64,000 nucleotides of DNA, taken from Pseudomonas cuatrocienegasensis (lineage in GTDB: Bacteria; Pseudomonadota; Gammaproteobacteria; Pseudomonadales; Pseudomonadaceae). The notes beneath the pieces were generated by a model. That model saw only the letters and a list, made by a program, of their open reading frames with translations, made no database searches and was not told where the DNA came from. This document shows, piece after piece, positions 12,916 to 21,983 of the stretch; position 1 is the stretch's first letter; every line of letters begins with the position of its first letter. The position numbers and the translations under genes were made by a program. The stretch covers positions 124,001 to 188,000 of the forward strand of contig NZ_FOFP01000001.1 in assembly GCF_900110925.1 (NCBI RefSeq). Direction: 5' to 3'.

Positions 12916-14358
12916 ATGACTGAAGTAGAAGCAAAAAAACCGCAAGAGAGCTTGCAGGACCGCCTTGCCCAGGTGGTCGAGCTCTTGCATCGCCAGCGCC
13001 TGGTCGAAGACCTGACCCATCGTCAGGACGGTGTTAACCAGGCCCGCGTAGACAACCTGGTACACCGGCAGAATCTCGTCGAATTGCAGCGCAAGCTCGA
13101 CGACCTGCACTCGGCCGACGTCGCCTATATCCTCGAAGCTCTGCCGCTTGATGAGCGCCTGACGATCTGGCAACTGGTCAAGGCCGAGCGCGATGGCGAC
13201 ATCCTGCTCGAAGTTTCGGATGCCGTGCGTGAGACCCTGATTGCCGACATGGAGGATCACGAGATCCTCGCGGCGGCCAAGGAAATGGACGCCGACGAAC
13301 TCGCCGATCTGGCTTCCGAGCTGCCGCGCGATGTCGTTCATGAGCTGATGGAAACCCTCGACGCGCAGCAGCGCGAGCGAGTGCGTTCGGCGTTGTCCTA
13401 TGAAGAGGATCAGGTCGGCGCCCTGATGGACTTCGAGATGGTCACCATCCGCGAAGACGTCAGCCTCGAGGTGGTGCTGCGTTACCTGCGTCGCCTGAAA
13501 GAGTTGCCAGGGCATACCGACAAGCTGTTCGTGGTCGATTACGACGGCGTGCTCAAGGGCGTCTTGCCGGTCAAGCGGCTGCTGGTCAATGACCCGGAGA
13601 AGCTGGTGAGCACGGTCATGGCCACTGATCCGGTAAGTTTTCACCCGGATGAGGACGGCTACGATGCCGCCCAGGCGTTCGAGCGTTACGACCTTATTTC
13701 GGCGCCGGTGGTGGACAAGAACGGCAAACTGATCGGCCGTTTGACCATCGACGAAATGGTCGACCTGATCCGTGAGGAAAGCGAAAGCGAAGTCCTCAAC
13801 ATGGCCGGTCTGCGCGAGGAGGAAGATATCTTCGCCTCGGTGTGGAAATCCCTGCGCAACCGCTGGGCCTGGCTGGCGGTCAACCTGGTGACGGCCTTTA
13901 TGGCGTCGCGGGTGATCGGTCTGTTCGAAGACTCCATCGAAAAGCTGGTCGCCCTGGCGGCGCTGATGCCTATTGTGGCCGGCATCGGCGGCAACTCCGG
14001 CAACCAGACCATCACCATGATCGTGCGCGCCATGGCCCTGGACCAGGTCAGTACTGGCAATACCTCGCGGTTGATCCGCAAGGAGCTGGGGGTTGGCCTG
14101 GTCAACGGTATCGTCTGGGGTGGGGTGATTGGGGTCGTGGCGTACCTGCTTTACGACAGCTGGTCGCTGGGCGTGGTGATGACCACGGCTATGACCCTCA
14201 ACCTGTTGCTTGCCGCGCTTATGGGGGTGCTGATCCCCATGACCCTGGTGCGTCTGGGGCGTGACCCGGCCTTGGGCGCCAGTGTAATGATCACGGCGGT
14301 AACCGACAGCGGTGGCTTCTTTATCTTCCTGGGCTTGGCGTCGCTGTTTCTGCTTTGA
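12916..14358 (+). CDS. mgtE: Magnesium transporter MgtE
   Basis: A 480-residue inner-membrane Mg2+ channel. It has a cytoplasmic N domain (LHSADVAYILEALPLDERLTIWQLV), tandem CBS domains (about residues 135-265, including YDGVLKGVLPVKRLL and APVVDKNGKLIGRLTIDEMVD) and five C-terminal membrane helices. These begin at RWAWLAVNLVTAFMASRVIG and include the pore signature GGNSGNQT. The start MTEVEAKKPQ at 12916 is chosen over the upstream in-frame ATG at 12883 because GGAG lies 6 bp before it. In P. aeruginosa MgtE also influences type III secretion; whether it does so here is unknown. Confidence 0.94.
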   Translation: MTEVEAKKPQESLQDRLAQVVELLHRQRLVEDLTHRQDGVNQARVDNLVHRQNLVELQRKLDDLHSADVAYILEALPLDERLTIWQLVKAERDGDILLEVSDAVRETLIADMEDHEILAAAKEMDADELADLASELPRDVVHELMETLDAQQRERVRSALSYEEDQVGALMDFEMVTIREDVSLEVVLRYLRRLKELPGHTDKLFVVDYDGVLKGVLPVKRLLVNDPEKLVSTVMATDPVSFHPDEDGYDAAQAFERYDLISAPVVDKNGKLIGRLTIDEMVDLIREESESEVLNMAGLREEEDIFASVWKSLRNRWAWLAVNLVTAFMASRVIGLFEDSIEKLVALAALMPIVAGIGGNSGNQTITMIVRAMALDQVSTGNTSRLIRKELGVGLVNGIVWGGVIGVVAYLLYDSWSLGVVMTTAMTLNLLLAALMGVLIPMTLVRLGRDPALGASVMITAVTDSGGFFIFLGLASLFLL

Positions 14359-14488
14359 GGTGTGGATAACGGCTGTGTATAGGGCATGCATAGCCGGTTT
14401 GCTTCAAACGCTCGTTTCAAGATAAGGTTTGCCGGCTGTTTATTACAAGAAACGCGACCCTAAGTCGCCCCCTTATCTAGGAGTCGCC

Positions 14489-14740
14489 ATGACCTCCAGC
14501 CAACTCCTGCTCGAAGGTGTTGAACTCATGCTGTTCGGCATGGGCTTTGTCTTTCTATTTCTGGTTCTTCTGATCGGTGCCATTCACCTGATGGCGCGGG
14601 TATTGGCGCGTATTGCGCCTGCCGCTGCAGCCCCCGTGGTGCGTCAGGCGTCGGTGCCGGTGGCATCGAGTGGGCCATCGGCCGACGTGCTGGCTGCCAT
14701 CCAGACTGCTATTCACCAACACCGCGCTCGCCGCGGCTGA
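14489..14740 (+). CDS. oadG: Oxaloacetate decarboxylase gamma subunit
   Basis: An 83-residue small membrane protein with one N-terminal helix ([27 protein letters not shown]) and a short Ala/Pro-rich tail, the OadG/sodium-pump decarboxylase gamma pattern. In the OAD complex, gamma anchors alpha to beta and binds zinc. The ATG at 14489 follows TAGGAGTCGCC. It is first of a three-gene operon with oadA and oadB, which confirms the call. Confidence 0.88.
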   Translation: MTSSQLLLEGVELMLFGMGFVFLFLVLLIGAIHLMARVLARIAPAAAAPVVRQASVPVASSGPSADVLAAIQTAIHQHRARRG

Positions 14741-14766
14741 TTCGGATTGCCAGGGAGTTTTTGCGT

Positions 14767-16539
14767 ATGACCGTTGCAAACAAGGCGTTGGGTATCACCG
14801 ATGTGGTGTTGCGTGATGCCCACCAGTCGATTCTCGCCACTCGTGTACGCCTCGAAGACATGCTGCCGATTGCGCCAAAGCTCGATCAGGTGGGCTTCTG
14901 GTCGGTGGAGTCCTGGGGTGGTGCGACCTTTGACGCCTGCATTCGCTATCTGGGGGAAGACCCTTGGGCTCGTATCCGTGCGCTCAAGCAGGCCATGCCC
15001 AATACTCGTCAGCAGATGCTCCTGCGCGGTCAGAACCTGCTGGGTTACCGGCATTATGCGGACGATGTGGTCGAAGCCTTCGTCGAGCGTGCAGCGATCA
15101 ATGGCGTTGATGTGTTCCGCGTGTTCGACGCAATGAACGATCCGCGCAACCTGCAGACTGCCCTGCAGGCGGTCAAACGCGTGGGCAAGCATGCCCAGGG
15201 CACGATTTCCTACACCACCAGCCCGGTGCATACCCTGGAGATGTGGCTGGACCTGGCCAAGACCATCGAAGACATGGGCGCCGACTCCATCGCCATCAAG
15301 GACATGGCTGGCATCCTTACGCCGTATAAGGCGTTCGAGCTGGTGACACGGCTCAAGGCCAGCCTGAGCATTCCGATCCATATGCAATGCCATGCCACGG
15401 CGGGTCTGTCCACCGCGGCCATCCTCAAGGCGGTGGAGGCGGGCATCGATAACGTCGATACGGCGATTTCCTCGCTGTCGATGACCTACGGGCACTCGCC
15501 AACCGAGTCGGTGGTGGCGATTTTCCAGGGGACCGAGCGCGATACCGGGCTCAACCTCGAACTGCTCGAAGAGATCGCTGCGTACTTTCGCGAAGTGCGC
15601 AAGAAGTACGCGGCCTTCGAGGGTAACCTCAAGGGCGTCGACTCGCGCATCCTGGTCGCCCAGGTGCCGGGCGGCATGCTCACCAATATGGAAAGCCAGC
15701 TCAAGGAGCAGGGCGCCCAGGACAAGTTCGATGAAGTGCTGGCCGAGATTCCGCGCGTGCGTGAAGACCTCGGTTTTATTCCACTGGTAACGCCGACCTC
15801 GCAGATCGTCGGCACCCAGGCAGTGATCAATGTGCTCACCGGTGAGCGCTACAAATCCATCACCAAGGAAACCGCCGGCATCCTCAAGGGTGAGTACGGC
15901 ATGGCGCCGGCGCCGTTCAATGCCGAGCTGCAGGCGCGGGTGCTCAATGGAGCTGAAGCCGTCACCTGCCGCCCGGCTGATCTGCTCGACGCCGAGATGG
16001 ACAAGCTCACGGCCGAACTCAAGGGCATTGCCAGCGAGAAAGGCATCAAGCTGGCCGCCGATGTGATCGACGATGTGCTGACCTATGCACTGTTCCCGCA
16101 AATTGGCCTGAAGTTCCTGGAAAACCGCGACAACCCGGCTGCTTTCGAGCCGGTGCCCAACGGCAAGCCGACAGCCGCGCGCGATACGGCTACGGCCGAT
16201 GTTTACAGCGTCGAGGTCAATGGCCAGAGCTATGTGGTCAAGGTCAGCGAGGGCGGTGACATCGAGGGCATCAAGCCGGTTGGCGTCAGTGCTGCTGCAA
16301 CGCCAGCTGTTGCCCCCGTCGGTGCAGGTGAGCCGCAACTGGCGCCACTGGCCGGCAATATCTTCAAGGTCATGGTGCAGCCGGGACAGGCAGTCGAGGC
16401 GGATGAGTTGGTGATCATCCTCGAAGCCATGAAGATGGAAACCGAGATTCGCGCGTTCAAGGCTGGCACCGTCGGTGCGGTCAACGTCAAGGTGGGCGAT
16501 ATGGTGGCGGTGGGCGACAGCCTGCTGACCATCGGCTAA
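14767..16539 (+). CDS. oadA: Oxaloacetate decarboxylase alpha subunit (biotin protein)
   Basis: A 590-residue carboxyltransferase that moves CO2 from oxaloacetate to biotin. The N-terminal HMGL-like/PYC_OADA domain starts [20 protein letters not shown] (metal and substrate site). It contains [12 protein letters not shown] and the metal-binding MQCHAT. After an Ala/Pro linker, a biotinyl domain carries the EAMKMETE biotin-lysine motif about 35 residues from the C terminus. The ATG at 14767 follows AGGGAG at 14752-14757. A TTG at 14761 is a possible alternative start. Length and order (G-A-B) support OAD rather than pyruvate carboxylase subunit B. Confidence 0.93.
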   Translation: MTVANKALGITDVVLRDAHQSILATRVRLEDMLPIAPKLDQVGFWSVESWGGATFDACIRYLGEDPWARIRALKQAMPNTRQQMLLRGQNLLGYRHYADDVVEAFVERAAINGVDVFRVFDAMNDPRNLQTALQAVKRVGKHAQGTISYTTSPVHTLEMWLDLAKTIEDMGADSIAIKDMAGILTPYKAFELVTRLKASLSIPIHMQCHATAGLSTAAILKAVEAGIDNVDTAISSLSMTYGHSPTESVVAIFQGTERDTGLNLELLEEIAAYFREVRKKYAAFEGNLKGVDSRILVAQVPGGMLTNMESQLKEQGAQDKFDEVLAEIPRVREDLGFIPLVTPTSQIVGTQAVINVLTGERYKSITKETAGILKGEYGMAPAPFNAELQARVLNGAEAVTCRPADLLDAEMDKLTAELKGIASEKGIKLAADVIDDVLTYALFPQIGLKFLENRDNPAAFEPVPNGKPTAARDTATADVYSVEVNGQSYVVKVSEGGDIEGIKPVGVSAAATPAVAPVGAGEPQLAPLAGNIFKVMVQPGQAVEADELVIILEAMKMETEIRAFKAGTVGAVNVKVGDMVAVGDSLLTIG

Positions 16540-16549
16540 GGGGCGCTGC

Positions 16550-17686
16550 ATGGACAAGCTGCTCAAACTTTGGCAAAGCACTGGCCTTTATCATCTGGAG
16601 GCGGGGCAGGCGCTGATGATCGTGGTCTGCCTGGCCCTGATCTACCTGGCGATCCGTCGCGGCTTCGAGCCTTTGCTGCTGATCCCGATCGGCTTTGGTG
16701 GGGTGCTGGCGAATATCCCGGTGGCCAACATGGCTGAAGGGGCAGGGGTGCTGCACCTGTTCTACGAAGTGGGTTTGCCGACCAGTGTGTTCCCCCTGCT
16801 GATCTTCATGGGCGTGGGGGCGATGACCGATTTCGGGCCGATGCTGGCCAACCCCAAGACCCTGTTGCTCGGTGCGGCGGCGCAGTTCGGCATCTTCGGT
16901 ACGTTGATTGGTGCATTGGCGCTGACGGCGCTGGGCATTCCGGGTATGGAATTCACCCTGCGTGAAGCCGCATCGATCGCCATCATCGGTGGGGCGGATG
17001 GGCCAACCTCTATCTTCGTCACTTCCAAGCTGGCGCCGGATCTGCTCGGACCGATTGCCGTCGCGGCCTATTCCTATATGGCGCTGGTACCGTTGATCCA
17101 GCCGCCGATCATGCGTGCGCTGACCACACCGCAGGAGCGCGCCATTGTCATGCAGCAGCTGCGTCCGGTCAGCCAGGTCGAGAAGATCGTCTTCCCGCTG
17201 GTGTTGTGTCTGATGATCGGCATGCTGCTGCCCGATGCTGCACCGCTGATCGGCATGTTCGCGTTTGGTAATTTGCTGCGTGAGGCCGGTGTGGTCGAAC
17301 GCCTGGCCGATACCTCGCGCAACGCGCTGATCAATATTGTCACCATCGCTTTGGGGCTGACCGTGGGCTCCAAACTCTCGGCCGAGTCCTTCCTGCAGCT
17401 CAAGACCTTGGGCATTCTGGTGCTGGGCATGGTGGCGTTCTGTGGTGGCACGGCGGCCGGGGTGATCATGGCCAAGATCATGAACCTGTTCAGCACTAAC
17501 AAGATCAACCCGTTGATCGGCTCCGCTGGGGTATCTGCTGTGCCGATGGCTGCGCGGGTATCGAACAAGCTCGGGCTAGAGGCCAACCCGCAGAACTTCC
17601 TGCTGATGCATGCCATGGGGCCGAACGTGGCCGGGGTAATCGGCTCGGCAGTGGCGGCAGGTGTGTTGCTGAGCTTTGTTGGATAG
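16550..17686 (+). CDS. oadB: Oxaloacetate decarboxylase beta subunit (Na+ pump)
   Basis: A 378-residue polytopic inner-membrane protein that decarboxylates carboxybiotin and couples it to Na+ export. Visible are the conserved [15 protein letters not shown] region, [10 protein letters not shown] (the conserved Asp of the sodium site), [12 protein letters not shown], and the C-terminal [16 protein letters not shown] and [19 protein letters not shown] blocks. Length is somewhat shorter than the ~430-residue enteric form but normal for the shorter OadB class. It ends 14 bp before the terminator that carries an inserted element. Confidence 0.93.
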   Translation: MDKLLKLWQSTGLYHLEAGQALMIVVCLALIYLAIRRGFEPLLLIPIGFGGVLANIPVANMAEGAGVLHLFYEVGLPTSVFPLLIFMGVGAMTDFGPMLANPKTLLLGAAAQFGIFGTLIGALALTALGIPGMEFTLREAASIAIIGGADGPTSIFVTSKLAPDLLGPIAVAAYSYMALVPLIQPPIMRALTTPQERAIVMQQLRPVSQVEKIVFPLVLCLMIGMLLPDAAPLIGMFAFGNLLREAGVVERLADTSRNALINIVTIALGLTVGSKLSAESFLQLKTLGILVLGMVAFCGGTAAGVIMAKIMNLFSTNKINPLIGSAGVSAVPMAARVSNKLGLEANPQNFLLMHAMGPNVAGVIGSAVAAGVLLSFVG

Positions 17687-17700
17687 CCGGAGTGCCAGTT

Positions 17701-17894
17701 AACGACAAAGCCGCCCGTAGGGCACCTCTAAAAACTACCTGCGTGGTCATCGCGGCGTTAAAAACAGGCTCGTGCGCGAGTCCGATCAAAATGCTCATTT
17801 ACAGCTCGTAAACTGCGCTTTTTCGCCTGTTTTTGCCTTGCCCTGACTGCCTCGCCTACGTTTTTAGAGGCACCCCGTAGGCGGCTTTGTCGTT
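17701..17894 (+). terminator. oadB terminator hairpin, split by an inserted element
   Basis: The arms AACGACAAAGCCGCC (17701-17715) and GGCGGCTTTGTCGTT (17880-17894) are a perfect 15-bp inverted repeat. They are now 164 bp apart because a 156-bp element sits between two copies of CGTA. Without the element, the stem would close on a CGTA tetraloop followed by TTG. Whether it still terminates is unknown. Confidence 0.7.
17720..17875. mobile_element. 156-bp MITE-like element
   Basis: The element has 16-bp terminal inverted repeats with two differing bases: GGGCACCTCTAAAAAC at the left and GTTTTTAGAGGCACCC at the right. It is flanked by a 4-bp direct repeat CGTA (17716-17719 and 17876-17879). 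It has no coding capacity. It sits in the loop of the oad terminator. Confidence 0.8.
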
Positions 17895-17917
17895 TGTGGC
17901 AGTCTTGCGGGCAAGAA

Positions 17918-17945
17918 AAAAACCGACCCTGGGGGTCGGTTTTTC
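17918..17945 (-). terminator. amrZ terminator (bidirectional)
   Basis: Perfect 12-bp arms AAAAACCGACCC / GGGTCGGTTTTT give U-runs on both strands. It lies 10 bp beyond the amrZ stop on the minus strand and could also stop transcripts coming from oadB. Confidence 0.88.
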
Positions 17946-17955
17946 TAAGGCTGCG

Positions 17956-18285
17956 TCAGGCGTCTTCTTCGGCTGCCATCTCAGCATCGTGAGCAATCAG
18001 CGACACCAGCGCGTTTTGCTGGCGACGTGAAAGCTGGCGGAAGCGTTGCAGCAGCTCACGTTCATGCAGGGACAGCTCAGGACTGTCGAGGCGCAGCTCG
18101 ACATCGTCGCCAAGGCTGCCTTCCTGCAGCATGCTCTGCTCAAGACGGGCGATGATTTCGGAGTTCATGCTGCGATGATGGTTGCGAGCCACATCAGCAA
18201 TGCGTTCACGCATGCCATCAGGCAGGCGAACGACGAATTTGTCAGCTGTACGGCTGGAATAGATAGCCTGTTTCATAGGGCGCAT
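17956..18285 (-). CDS. amrZ: Ribbon-helix-helix regulator AmrZ
   Basis: A 109-residue Arc/MetJ-type DNA-binding protein that closely matches P. aeruginosa AmrZ (AlgZ), the regulator of alginate, motility, type IV pili and c-di-GMP genes. The N-terminal arm [22 protein letters not shown] supplies the beta strand that enters the major groove. [26 protein letters not shown] follows as the helix-helix dimer core. The acidic, Gln-rich C-terminal tail is the tetramerisation region. The start at 18285 gives the known AmrZ N terminus. In PAO1 amrZ also lies next to phnC, so synteny supports the call. Confidence 0.95.
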   Translation of the reverse strand: MRPMKQAIYSSRTADKFVVRLPDGMRERIADVARNHHRSMNSEIIARLEQSMLQEGSLGDDVELRLDSPELSLHERELLQRFRQLSRRQQNALVSLIAHDAEMAAEEDA

Positions 18286-18551
18286 ACTTTAAACCGGTTA
18301 GTTCAGGGGGGCGATGCTGGCATTGCGCTGCAAGATTGTCACCGGTTTGACTCTCTTTCGCACTACCTGTTCCGCAGAATCGCGATTTACATTTTATCTG
18401 ACTATCAAGTCACAAGCTCAAATGTTTGACGTCAATTACGTGTCGTATTCTGGCGGGGATACCGGCTTTTTGCCAGTACCAATTATCAGAAATGCGCATT
18501 ACTGCGCATTGAGTCCATCATGGACCCTGCTGGACCACAAAAATTCAATGC

Positions 18552-18582
18552 TCAGTCACTCAATCGTCATGCCCGGGTCACG
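18552..18582 (+). promoter_or_regulatory. Candidate PHO box upstream of phnC
   Basis: GTCA occurs at 18555, 18566 and 18577, an exact 11-bp period matching PhoB half-site spacing (7-bp unit plus 4 bp). The units read AGTCACT, CGTCATG and GGTCACG, weaker than consensus CTGTCAT. Phosphate-starvation control of C-P lyase operons is well established. Confidence 0.55.
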
Positions 18583-18606
18583 GGGCTGACACAGGATTTG
18601 CCTACC

Positions 18607-18620
18607 TTGGTCTACACCAG
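18607..18620 (+). promoter_or_regulatory. Candidate GntR/UTRA operator of phn operon
   Basis: TTGGTCTACACCAG is an imperfect palindrome of the TGGTCTAGACCA type bound by HutC/UTRA-subfamily GntR regulators. It is placed 50 bp before the phnC ATG. The same pattern occurs twice at the GntR-transporter locus near 45262 and 45528. Confidence 0.5.
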
Positions 18621-18670
18621 TTGGCGGCTTTGGGGTCGCTGTGTAGCCGCTTTGCATAGGGAGGCATTCC

Positions 18671-19507
18671 ATGAGTGCGGTGATCCGGGTCGATAACCTG
18701 AACAAAACGTTCGGCCGTAAGCAGGCGCTGTTTGATCTGGCGCTTTCCGTCGACTCCGGTGAAATGGTAGCGCTGATTGGCGCTTCTGGCTCTGGCAAAT
18801 CGACGCTGCTGCGTCATGTCGCGGGGCTGGCCTGCTGCGATCGCAGCGGTGGCGGCAACATTCAGGTGCTGGGCCGTGAGGTACAGGCCGATGGCCGCCT
18901 CAATGGTGAGGTGCGCCGCTTGCGTGCCGACATTGGTTACATCTTCCAACAGTTCAATCTGGTTGGCCGCCTCAGTGTGTTGCAGAACGTACTGCTTGGT
19001 TGCCTGGGGCGTATGCCGCGCTGGCGCGGCACTTTCGGCCTGTTCAATGCCCAAGAGCAGCAGCGCGCGATGCAGGCGCTAAGCCGTGTCGGTCTGGCGG
19101 ATCTGGCGCAGCAGCGGGCCTCGACCCTCTCCGGTGGCCAGCAGCAGCGTGTAGCGATTGCTCGCGCCCTGTGTCAGCGCGCCAAGGTGATTCTGGCCGA
19201 CGAGCCGATTGCCTCGCTCGATCCCGAGTCGGCGCGCAAGGTCATGCAGATTCTTGCCGACATCAACCGTGAAGACGGCACCACCGTGGTGGTCACCCTG
19301 CATCAAGTCGATTACGCCATGCGCTATTGCCGGCGCGCTGTGGCGTTGAAAGCGGGGCGTATTCATTACGACGGCGCGGCCGCCGAGCTGCATGCCAACT
19401 TCCTGAACGATCTCTACGGTGCCGAGCTGCTGATCGAGCCACCAGCCGAAGAGGCGCCGCGCCCCGCGCGCAAGCGAAAAGTCCCTTTAGCTTTGGCCAA
19501 GGCCTGA
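18671..19507 (+). CDS. phnC: Phosphonate ABC transporter ATPase PhnC
   Basis: A 278-residue ABC ATPase that energises phosphonate import. It has Walker [13 protein letters not shown], a Q-loop ([19 protein letters not shown], the PhnC-type pattern), signature [15 protein letters not shown], Walker [16 protein letters not shown] and the H-loop of [22 protein letters not shown] precedes the ATG. The C-terminal 25 residues are basic and Pro-rich and longer than minimal PhnC. It is first gene of the phn cluster. Confidence 0.95.
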   Translation: MSAVIRVDNLNKTFGRKQALFDLALSVDSGEMVALIGASGSGKSTLLRHVAGLACCDRSGGGNIQVLGREVQADGRLNGEVRRLRADIGYIFQQFNLVGRLSVLQNVLLGCLGRMPRWRGTFGLFNAQEQQRAMQALSRVGLADLAQQRASTLSGGQQQRVAIARALCQRAKVILADEPIASLDPESARKVMQILADINREDGTTVVVTLHQVDYAMRYCRRAVALKAGRIHYDGAAAELHANFLNDLYGAELLIEPPAEEAPRPARKRKVPLALAKA

Positions 19508-19562
19508 GCTGCCAGCTGTTCTGCCAACCCTAATCAGCCCATCTGTACGAGGAGTGCTTTGC

Positions 19563-20567
19563 ATGTTCAAACGTATCAGTCGCGTTCTCGCTGCGTCCAC
19601 GCTGCTGGCCGGTTCGGTGCTGGGCGTAGCCCAGGCTGCTGATCAGGAGATCAATTTCGGCATCATCTCCACCGAGTCCTCGCAGAACCTGAAAAGCATG
19701 TGGGACCCCTTCCTGGCGGACATGGGCAAGCAGACTGGCCTGAAGATCAATGCGTTCTTCGCTCCTGACTACGCCGGGATCATCCAGGGCATGCGCTTCG
19801 ACAAGGTCGATGTGGCCTGGTACGGCAACAAGGCTGCGATGGAAGCAGTTGACCGCGCTGGTGGGCAGATCTTCGCCCAGACCGTCGCCGCCAATGGCAG
19901 CCAGGGCTATTACAGCCTGATGGTGGCGCACAAGGACAGCCCGATCAATTCGATCGAGGACATGCTGAAAAACGCCAAGACCCTGACCTTCGCCAACGGC
20001 GACCCAAACTCCACCTCGGGCTACCTGGTGCCGGGCTATTACGTGTTCGCCAAGAACAACGCCGATGCCAACAAGATCTTCAAGCGCGCGCTCAACGGCA
20101 GCCACGAAGTCAACGCCCTGTCGGTTGCCAACAAGCAGGTCGACGTCGGCACCTTCAACAGCGAAGGCATGGAGCGTCTTGAAGTGACTGCGCCGGACAA
20201 GGCAGCCCAGCTGAAAGTGATCTGGACTTCGCCGCTGATCCCGTCCGACCCGATGGTCTGGCGCAAGAACCTGGACGAAGGCACCAAGACCAAGCTGCGC
20301 GAATTCTTTATGACCTATGGCGACAAGCCGGCTGAGATGAAGGTCCTGGAAGGCCTGCAGTGGGCCAAGTTCAAGGCCTCGGATGACGACCAGCTGTTGC
20401 CGATCCGCCAACTGGAGCTGTTCAAGAAGCGCAGCGAAGTGGCCAACAACGACAAGCTCAAAGCTGACGACAAGGCCGCCAAGCTCAAAGAGCTGGATGC
20501 CGAGCTGGCCAAGCTGGAAAAGCGCATGGCTGAAATTGCCCAGCAGAGCCCTGCCAGCGCGGGTTGA
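19563..20567 (+). CDS. phnD: Phosphonate-binding periplasmic protein PhnD
   Basis: A 334-residue solute-binding protein that delivers phosphonates such as 2-aminoethylphosphonate to PhnE/PhnC. It has a signal peptide (MFKRISRVLAASTLLAGSVLGVAQAA), then EINFGIISTESSQNL and the PhnD-type VAWYGNKAAMEAV, DPNSTSGYLVPGYYVF and YYSLMVAHKDSPI stretches. The C terminus is Lys-rich and probably coiled coil. The ATG at 19563 has GAGGAG 8 bp upstream. An in-frame GTG at 19554 overlaps that ribosome-binding site and is rejected. Confidence 0.95.
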   Translation: MFKRISRVLAASTLLAGSVLGVAQAADQEINFGIISTESSQNLKSMWDPFLADMGKQTGLKINAFFAPDYAGIIQGMRFDKVDVAWYGNKAAMEAVDRAGGQIFAQTVAANGSQGYYSLMVAHKDSPINSIEDMLKNAKTLTFANGDPNSTSGYLVPGYYVFAKNNADANKIFKRALNGSHEVNALSVANKQVDVGTFNSEGMERLEVTAPDKAAQLKVIWTSPLIPSDPMVWRKNLDEGTKTKLREFFMTYGDKPAEMKVLEGLQWAKFKASDDDQLLPIRQLELFKKRSEVANNDKLKADDKAAKLKELDAELAKLEKRMAEIAQQSPASAG

Positions 20568-20577
20568 TCGCAGCGCT

Positions 20578-20601
20578 CTGCCCGGCGCAGGTGCCGGGCA
20601 G
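20578..20601 (+). promoter_or_regulatory. phnD-phnE intercistronic hairpin
   Basis: A perfect 9-bp stem CTGCCCGGC / GCCGGGCAG with a 6-nt loop is followed by ATTCTTTCT. Its position after a binding-protein gene suits the 3' stabilising or attenuating hairpins that raise binding protein over permease. The U-run is imperfect. Confidence 0.6.
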
Positions 20602-20633
20602 ATTCTTTCTGCTGCTTGCTTCGAGATGCTGCT

Positions 20634-21428
20634 ATGAGCACTTTGACCACCGCACCCACGCCCGACCTGACCGCCAAGCGTTCCTGGCTGCAGTTGATCG
20701 GCTGGGGGCTGCTGTTTGTCGTATTGGCCTGGTCCTGGCAGGGCGCGGAGATGAATCCGCTGGCGCTGATTCGCGACTCCAGCAACATGGCGACCTTTGC
20801 CGCGGACTTCTTTCCGCCCGACTTCAGCAACTGGGAGCTGTACCTCAAGGAGATGATCGTCACCGTGCAGATCGCCCTGTGGGGCACGGTGCTGGCGATT
20901 GTTCTGGCCATCCCGCTGGGCATTCTCTGCTCGGAAAACATCGTGCCCTGGTGGGTCTACCAGCCCGTACGGCGAGTGATGGATGCCTGCCGTTCGATCA
21001 ACGAAATGGTCTTCGCCATGCTCTTTGTGGTGGCCGTTGGCCTGGGGCCGTTCGCTGGGGTGCTGGCGCTGTTTATCGGCACCACCGGGGTGCTCGCCAA
21101 ACTCTTCGCCGAGGCGGTTGAGGCCATTGATCCGGGGCCGGTGGAAGGCGTGCGCGCCACCGGTGCCAGCGCGCTGCAGGAAGTCATCTACGGGGTGATT
21201 CCGCAGGTCCTGCCGCTTTGGATTTCCTACTCGCTGTATCGCTTCGAGTCCAACGTGCGCTCGGCCACAGTGGTCGGCATGGTCGGTGCTGGCGGTATCG
21301 GGGTGATTCTCTGGGAAGCGATTCGCGGTTTCCAGTTCGCCCAGACCTGCGCCCTGCTGATCGTGATCATTCTGGTGGTCAGCCTGCTGGACATCATCTC
21401 GCAGCGCCTGCGCAAACAATTTATCTGA
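20634..21428 (+). CDS. phnE: Phosphonate ABC transporter permease PhnE
   Basis: A 264-residue inner-membrane permease with about six hydrophobic segments. It has the BPD-type EAA loop [35 protein letters not shown] that contacts PhnC. The start [12 protein letters not shown] at 20634 is chosen over a TTG at 20616 because it is the usual PhnE N terminus, although its ribosome-binding site is weak. It is followed 20 bp later by the remains of phnF. Confidence 0.93.
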   Translation: MSTLTTAPTPDLTAKRSWLQLIGWGLLFVVLAWSWQGAEMNPLALIRDSSNMATFAADFFPPDFSNWELYLKEMIVTVQIALWGTVLAIVLAIPLGILCSENIVPWWVYQPVRRVMDACRSINEMVFAMLFVVAVGLGPFAGVLALFIGTTGVLAKLFAEAVEAIDPGPVEGVRATGASALQEVIYGVIPQVLPLWISYSLYRFESNVRSATVVGMVGAGGIGVILWEAIRGFQFAQTCALLIVIILVVSLLDIISQRLRKQFI

Positions 21429-21448
21429 CGGAGATAAGGCATCTACGG

Positions 21449-21970
21449 ATGCCCTTTTTAGCCATGCACTTGTCTAGACAACCCGAGCCGATGTACCGCG
21501 AACTGGCCGCCGTGTTGCGTGATGAACTGCAGCACCTGAGCCCAGGCGATTACCTGCCGGGCGAGGTGCAATTGGCTGCACGCTTTGCGGTCAACCGCCA
21601 CACCTTGCGCCTGATGGAGGGCCAGCCGGTTAGCCTGATCCGTCACGCCTTCAGCACCGAGCATGCCGAGCTGCTCGCCGACTACCAGGGCGGCTCGCTG
21701 CGCCACTACCTCAGTCAGCTCGGCCTGCCGCTGACCCGCGCTTTCAGCCTGATTGGCACGCGCCTGCCCAGCCGTGATGAGGCCGCGCGCTTGCTGATGC
21801 CCCAACACGCACCGCTGCTTAGGGTCTGTTGCCGTTTCATTCACGTCTCGCGATGAAACGGCAACAGACCCTACGTGCGACCCCTTTCCTGCGATCTGGC
21901 CGGACGGCCGCTGCAGCTGTCGCTATCGACCAGCCGCGCCGACCGCTTCCAGTACCAGCTCGCCCTTTGA
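21449..21970 (+). pseudogene. phnF: phnF (GntR/UTRA regulator), disrupted
   Basis: Remains of the phn-operon GntR regulator. The N terminus (MHLSRQPEPMYRELAAVLRDEL, GEVQLAARFAVNRHTLR) is the first half of the winged helix. It then jumps directly into the C-terminal UTRA domain (LMEGQPVSLIRHAFSTEHAEL), so the recognition wing and the start of UTRA, very roughly 80 residues, are missing. A 54-bp palindromic element (21820-21873) interrupts the UTRA domain with an in-frame stop at 21854-21856. The last segment DLAGRPLQLSLSTS...QLAL continues in the same frame and ends at 21970. The deletion removes the DNA-binding wing, so it is very unlikely to work. Confidence 0.88.
21820..21873. repeat. Palindromic element inside phnF
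   Basis: Perfect 21-bp inverted arms (21820-21840 and 21853-21873), core GGGTCTGTTGCCGTTTC, are separated by 12 bp. Loss of the element is needed to rejoin the flanking phnF reading. One arm of the same sequence occurs alone at 6831-6848. Confidence 0.85.
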
Positions 21971-21983
21971 TGGAGGCTCGTTG

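Larger units (their letters stand above)
18286..18670. other. amrZ-phnC divergent regulatory region
   Basis: A 385-bp gene-free region that must carry the amrZ promoter (minus) and phnC promoter (plus). On the phnC side it holds three GTCA half-sites at exact 11-bp spacing and an operator-like TTGGTCTACACCAG; both are listed separately. I could not pick out an amrZ promoter with confidence. Confidence 0.6.

Noticed and set aside
19530..21419. 629-codon minus-strand open frame opposite phnD-phnE
   Set aside because: It runs antisense to two clear genes and across their junction, with His/Gly/Gln-rich composition and no ribosome-binding site.
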